From: CALBTQ01 sp036725605
GTDB taxonomy: Bacteria > Lernaellota > Lernaellaia > Lernaellales > Lernaellaceae
Reading direction: 5' to 3'
Assembly: GCA_036725605.1 (NCBI GenBank)
Contig: DAIMDW010000041.1
Coordinates: 1-36,886, forward strand
Length of the DNA stretch: 36,886 nt
Within the stretch, counting starts at the first letter, position 1. Every line of letters begins with the position of its first letter. Position numbers and translations under genes: made by a program. Shown here one piece after another: positions 32,953 to 36,886 of this stretch. The notes below the pieces were generated by a model, which saw only the letters and a program-made list of their open reading frames with translations, did not search any database and was not told the DNA's origin.

Positions 32953-34959
32953 ATGGGAACGAAGACAATTTACGAAACAAAAGCGACCTGTAAAGCCTGC
33001 GGAAATGTTTGGCATTTCGGCAAATCAAACACTCCGGTCGCCGGTGGTACTTGTGGTCAACCTCAACCCCAAAATACCGGCTGTGGATCACCACCTCAGA
33101 AAAAGCAATCGAGCTGCTGTGGTGGCGGAACACAGAAACCTGCTCCAACTGCCCAAGAAGGTGACCGGTGCCCGAAGTGTGGTTCGGCAGCTATCGAAAA
33201 AGAAATCATGAAGTACGAGGTATCCGACACAAAGGTTGTTTCGACTCAATCGATGGGTGCGCAACAAGCTCAACCGACGGCTCAAGGACAAGCCAGTGTT
33301 TCGCAAAATACACCAGCTTCAAATCTGTCAAGCCAGAGCACTGTGCCCCAGGCTCCACAGGTTGGTCAAACGGCATCCACACCCAGTACGCCGAAGTTTA
33401 CGCCTGCGCCTCAGCAACCCGCACCAATGAAAACATCAATAGGCTCAAAACCGATCAAAATATCAGGGCGTAGCGTCTTGATTGGCATTGGTGCAATAGT
33501 ATTGATTGCGATTTCGCCTGCTTTCTATCACGTAATGACTATTCTAAATATTGCGATGGCGGCAGCCATTTTTGCATACCTCGTGTATCCACCAGCAAGA
33601 GAGAAACTGTCAGCGACGTTGAAATTCATTCCGCAAAAAGCTTCGACCGGAAAAGCCGTTGCTCTTCTACTGCTTTTCGGCTTTTGCACGCTTCTATCAA
33701 TTGCTGGTTGGGGCGCGGCGCTTGAAGAAAGCAAGAAGGCTCGGGCTCAGATCGAAGCAGAACTCACGAGTAATCGTGAAATATTCAGCCAAGTTGATTC
33801 CGCGATTGCCGGAAGTGAGTTCGAAAAAGCGCTGCAGTTAATCACCAAAGCGACTGACAACCCGGAAACCATCAAGGAAAAAGAGGAAAAACGAAAGCTC
33901 GTTGCGGAAAAATCTCTAGAGTATTTTGCAAACCAAGGCCGAGGCTTTTCACAGAAAGGTAAGTGGAAGGAAGCGCATGTCGCATTCACGAAATACTTTG
34001 GGCTGGCATCAGCAGAGACAGGAATGGCCGATGATTTGAAACAAGCAGTTTACAAGTCGGCTGTTGGTCTATCGCAGATTGGCGCTCTTGAAGAGGCGAT
34101 TTCTTTGTTCGAAAGAATCAAGGGCGTTTCCGACTCAGAGCAACAGATCGCGCAACTTCAAGAAGCGCTGAAAGAAAAGCAATACCAACAAGCCGTATCC
34201 CTGTTCCAACAGAAAAAGTACGCCGAAGCGCAACTCCTATTTGCAAAACTCGGTACGTATTCGGACTCCGCAGAATATCTTGAGAAGGTAAACAAGATCG
34301 TGGAGGAGGAAAAACGCATCGCAGCCTACAACGATAAAATAAATGCCGCGCAGAAAATTGCGAATGAGATGGAACAGTTCCTCAACTCTGGAGACACAGA
34401 AGCAGCAGGCAAAGCGATGAGCGAAGGAATGATTGCGCTGGACGAGGCGGAAAAGCTTGTTGGTGTAAATGCAACGATACGGGCAATTCGGTCGAGGTTT
34501 TCAAGAGGCGAATCGAAGATCAATAGAATCATAGCGGAGCGGCAACGGCAGGCCAAAATTGCGGCGCAGTATGCTGCAGCCGAGCAGGCATATAGAGCGG
34601 GCATAGCGGAGATTATGCCCCCCTGGTCTCAGGCGCTGTCGGGAATTGGAACTCAATCAACATTGGCTGGAAGCAATCCAACGCTCATATTCGACTCCGA
34701 CTGGGTTTTGGTTACCGCTGGATACTTGGCAGTGATGAAAATGGCAGATGATGCTGTTAGACAGTTGTCACCGCCTCCACGTTTTCAGGCGGCTCATCGC
34801 AAGCTTTTAGCCGCAGGAAGAGAATCTAAACAAATTGCAGACCTTTATGCGCAGGGAGTCGACGAGGTCAACGGCCAGAAAATTGTGAGAGCTTCGGCAA
34901 AAATGGCCGAACTTTCACGACTTGTAAATGAGGCTACGTCTCTCCTACCGAAAGACTAG
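32953..34959 (+). CDS. Zinc-ribbon/TM protein with long helical repeat domain
   Basis: 668 residues from ATG 32953, eight bases after TAAGGAG; a TTG at 32950 is also possible. N-terminal Cys pairs CKAC (13-16) and CPKCG (about 73-77) form a split zinc ribbon around a Cys/Gly/Pro-rich stretch. A Ser/Thr/Gln/Pro linker (about 95-165) follows. Two or three TM helices lie at about 173-215 and 234-252 (VLIGIGAIVLIAISPAF, AVALLLLFGFCTLLSIAGW). From about 255 to the end come charged helices with TPR-like units (YQQAVSLFQQKKYAEAQLLFAKLGTYSDSAEYL). No named family is recognised. It is the third gene of the cassette. Confidence 0.75.
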   Translation: MGTKTIYETKATCKACGNVWHFGKSNTPVAGGTCGQPQPQNTGCGSPPQKKQSSCCGGGTQKPAPTAQEGDRCPKCGSAAIEKEIMKYEVSDTKVVSTQSMGAQQAQPTAQGQASVSQNTPASNLSSQSTVPQAPQVGQTASTPSTPKFTPAPQQPAPMKTSIGSKPIKISGRSVLIGIGAIVLIAISPAFYHVMTILNIAMAAAIFAYLVYPPAREKLSATLKFIPQKASTGKAVALLLLFGFCTLLSIAGWGAALEESKKARAQIEAELTSNREIFSQVDSAIAGSEFEKALQLITKATDNPETIKEKEEKRKLVAEKSLEYFANQGRGFSQKGKWKEAHVAFTKYFGLASAETGMADDLKQAVYKSAVGLSQIGALEEAISLFERIKGVSDSEQQIAQLQEALKEKQYQQAVSLFQQKKYAEAQLLFAKLGTYSDSAEYLEKVNKIVEEEKRIAAYNDKINAAQKIANEMEQFLNSGDTEAAGKAMSEGMIALDEAEKLVGVNATIRAIRSRFSRGESKINRIIAERQRQAKIAAQYAAAEQAYRAGIAEIMPPWSQALSGIGTQSTLAGSNPTLIFDSDWVLVTAGYLAVMKMADDAVRQLSPPPRFQAAHRKLLAAGRESKQIADLYAQGVDEVNGQKIVRASAKMAELSRLVNEATSLLPKD

Positions 34960-35049
34960 CTGGCTGACAGGTTCGAGATATTGACAAATAATGTCTGGAG
35001 TGTCTGGTAAAGATTAAACAGATTAATCGTTTTCAGAAACCAGTTTTGG

Positions 35050-35095
35050 CTTCGGGATTATAACATGATTCCGGTTGTCACCATGTAATCCGAAG
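35050..35095. other. Imperfect hairpin between convergent genes
   Basis: CTTCGGGATTATAACATG (35050-35067) can pair with CATGTAATCCGAAG (35082-35095), giving a 14-bp stem with two small bulges. It sits between the zinc-ribbon gene and the minus-strand sigma-54 activator. It lacks a clear T tract, so a terminator role is only possible. Confidence 0.35.
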
Positions 35096-35124
35096 TATAG
35101 GCGTGTACAAACACGATTCCCAGA

Positions 35125-36102
35125 TCATTTAACAAGTTGATTTTTCTCGTGCTTTCGAAGCAGACGTCTCACAAAATGATAATCAAGCCCGAAATTTACA
35201 GCAATTTCCATTATCGTTGCGTTCGGGTTTAGGGCTCGGTAGTTGATCAACTCAGGCTCGATAGATGCAACGGCTTCCTTACGTGATGGCGAGATGGCAG
35301 TACTTAGATCGATAAGAAAATCATCGACCGAAACAGATTTGCGGTCGCTTGCCAATGCCCTGGCGACCGCTACTTCAATACACCCCTTAAGCTCTCGTAT
35401 GTTTCCAGGCCAACGGCAACAACTCAGCGCCTTCGCTGCCATAGGTTGGAGACGAAGCCGTGCTCGAGATTTCTTTTTCGATTGGCCAATGAAATGCCGC
35501 GCGAGCATGACGATATCATCAGAGCGTTCTCGCAGGGGCGGAATTTGAAGAATACAAGAGGCTATACGATAGTAGAGATCGGCTCGAAATTTTTCCTCGT
35601 CAACCAGCTTCTTCAAATCTTTATTCGTTGCGGCAACTACACGGACATCCACGGAGATTGGCTTGCTGCTTCCCACGCGAACGATTTCCTTTTCTTGGAG
35701 AGCGCGCAACAGTCGTGCCTGCAACGCCAGCGGCATTTCCCCGATCTCATCAAGAAAAAGAGTTCCTCCATTGGCAATCTCAAGGTGCCCCTTCCTGGTC
35801 GTTATCGCACCGGTAAATGCGCCGCGTTCGTGGCCGAAAAATTCACTATCCACAAGACCTTCAGGGATTGCCCCGCAGTTGACCGCAACAAAGGGTTTAT
35901 CGCGCCGAGGGCTGTGCCAATGAATTGCCCGAGCGACTCCTTCTTTGCCGGTACCGGTTTCGCCCTGGACGACGACTGGAAAATCGGCCGGCGCGTAGAT
36001 CGTTCGGATTTCCTGGAATATTCGAGTCAGAACTGGGTCCACGGTCTTGAGTGCTTTTCCGGGACCGTATTCAAGGGTTTCTATGTGCCGAGGCTTTCTC
36101 AT
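35125..36102 (-). CDS. Orphan sigma-54 transcriptional activator without sensor domain
   Basis: 325 residues. AAA+ enhancer-binding protein: Walker A GETGTGKE (47-54), FFGHERGAFTGA with the sigma-54-contacting GAFTGA loop (94-99), Walker B GGTLFLDEIGEMP, RVVAATNKDL, FRADLYYRI, and WPGNIRELKG. A C-terminal helix-turn-helix (ATIMEIAVNFGLDYHFVRRLLRKH) is present. Only about 22 residues precede the AAA+ domain, so there is no receiver, GAF or PAS domain; such proteins are regulated by a partner or simply by amount. Targets are unknown; the only good sigma-54 promoter found in the window is at 30096. It diverges from the nuclease gene. Confidence 0.9.
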   Translation of the reverse strand: MRKPRHIETLEYGPGKALKTVDPVLTRIFQEIRTIYAPADFPVVVQGETGTGKEGVARAIHWHSPRRDKPFVAVNCGAIPEGLVDSEFFGHERGAFTGAITTRKGHLEIANGGTLFLDEIGEMPLALQARLLRALQEKEIVRVGSSKPISVDVRVVAATNKDLKKLVDEEKFRADLYYRIASCILQIPPLRERSDDIVMLARHFIGQSKKKSRARLRLQPMAAKALSCCRWPGNIRELKGCIEVAVARALASDRKSVSVDDFLIDLSTAISPSRKEAVASIEPELINYRALNPNATIMEIAVNFGLDYHFVRRLLRKHEKNQLVK

Positions 36103-36170
36103 AGGCCAAAGGATATCGGGGGAAGCCCATTTCAGTCCTCGTCGCGGAGTCGAATTTCAATCGGCTATTT

Positions 36171-36238
36171 ATCGGTTGAAAACCGATCTCCTTTGACGAA
36201 TCGCCGGATAGTCGGCAAACTGTCGGGAAATAGTCGGC
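36171..36238. promoter_or_regulatory. Operator-like repeats in the divergent activator/nuclease region
   Basis: A perfect hairpin ATCGGTT-GAA-AACCGAT (36171-36187) and two direct repeats ATAGTCGGC (36208-36216 and 36230-36238) with a 22-base period, about two helical turns, and a partial TGTCGGG between. They lie between the divergent starts at 36102 and 36261. A binding site for the adjacent activator or another regulator is inferred; no sigma-54 promoter is visible here. Confidence 0.4.
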
Positions 36239-36260
36239 TGATTATAAACGTAAGGACCAA

Positions 36261-36886
36261 ATGAAGCGCGCCTCGATAGCAATTCTCTTTGTACTGATGG
36301 TGTTTGCGGCCATGTGCTTGGCTGCCGAACTGCCTGCGCCGATATCGGCGAAGGTAATCCGCGTTGTTGACGGTGACACACTGAAGATCAGCATCGATGG
36401 TCGTGAAGATACAGTCAGGCTGATTGGTGTCGACACGCCCGAGACCGTCCATCCCAACAAGCCTGTAGAATTTTTCGGAAGAGAGGCAAGCGCCTTCACG
36501 CATCGCATGGCGGATGGCAAAAACGTGCGCCTCGAATTCGACCAGGCGAGCGCCGCGACGAAACATCGAGATCGTTACGGACGATTGCTCGCCTACGTCT
36601 TCCTGCCCGATGGCACTCTGTTGAATTCCGAGATCATCCGCCAGGGCTACGGACACGCCTACACAAAATACCCGTTTTCACGGAAGCAGGAATTTGTTGC
36701 TATTGAACGCGAGGCCCGCGAGGCTCGGCGCGGCTTCTGGGCTCAGACGGAAGACACCTCGTCTGCGATGACTCCAACCCCTAGTATTGCACCGCCCGAC
36801 GAACGGAAGTGCAAGATCAAAGGCAACATCAATGCGCGTGGAGACAGGATTTACCATGTGCCAGGGCAGGAGCACTACGAGATCAC
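36261..36886 (+). CDS. Exported SNase-type nuclease, partial (runs off window)
   Basis: At least 208 residues; the gene continues past the window end. TAAGGA precedes the ATG. A signal peptide covers about 1-21. The staphylococcal-nuclease domain has VVDGDT with D37/D39, VRLIGVDTPET with R53, D58 and E61, and HRDRYGRLLAYVF with R105: the full catalytic set. It should cut DNA or RNA outside the cytoplasm using Ca. After a Pro/Thr linker (about 165-180) the sequence CKIKGNINARGDRIYHVPGQ begins a small C-terminal domain often found on such nucleases (sunset type). It diverges from the sigma-54 activator. Confidence 0.9.
   Translation, partial: MKRASIAILFVLMVFAAMCLAAELPAPISAKVIRVVDGDTLKISIDGREDTVRLIGVDTPETVHPNKPVEFFGREASAFTHRMADGKNVRLEFDQASAATKHRDRYGRLLAYVFLPDGTLLNSEIIRQGYGHAYTKYPFSRKQEFVAIEREAREARRGFWAQTEDTSSAMTPTPSIAPPDERKCKIKGNINARGDRIYHVPGQEHYEI

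Overview
The window is GC-rich bacterial DNA with Gram-negative envelope signs: lipoproteins, a predicted outer-membrane barrel, a GspN-like protein and an MBOAT/SGNH pair. One lipoprotein has a long Asp-only linker, a style common in deltaproteobacterial-grade lineages (Myxococcota and relatives). That placement is inference; no rRNA or marker set is present. A run of exactly 100 N at 418-517 marks a scaffold join, so this is a draft or metagenome-derived assembly.

Layout. 1-730: no gene; a tandem array built almost entirely of hairpins. 733-7000: exported barrel-like protein, BON-domain protein, a CHASE2 protein with no output domain, a HEAT-repeat/cyclophilin fusion and a second helical-repeat protein. 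7000-10921 (minus): an alpha/beta hydrolase - GlcD-like - GlcF-like - MaoC-like operon. 10984-15617: an operon of phosphofructokinase, beta-helix protein, an overlapping small lipoprotein (TTG start) and a GT-C type membrane glycosyltransferase, closed by a terminator. 15637-18944: saccharopine-dehydrogenase-family enzyme, then a two-gene operon ending in a PI-PLC-like lipoprotein.

18952-24985: peptidase T diverges from an operon of histidine ammonia-lyase (hutH), a lyase paralogue lacking the MIO-forming serine and other catalytic residues, and histidyl-tRNA synthetase. A tRNA-His gene faces the operon across a shared terminator. As read here that tRNA has no encoded G at -1 and has U at 73, so it lacks the usual G-1:C73 identity pair. 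Histidine breakdown, a probable pseudoenzyme, histidine charging and an odd tRNA-His in one locus is the most interesting system in the window.

25052-29891: SprT-like metalloprotein, GspN-like protein, MBOAT acyltransferase with SGNH partner, and a DUF3795-like cysteine-rich protein. 30096-31221: a comM/yifB homologue behind a good sigma-54-type promoter, cut off after about 349 residues. 31222-36886: visibly more AT-rich, island-like DNA with a three-gene cassette (two-TM protein, YidD-domain protein, zinc-ribbon/TM/coiled-coil protein), an orphan sigma-54 activator, and an SNase-type nuclease that runs off the window end.
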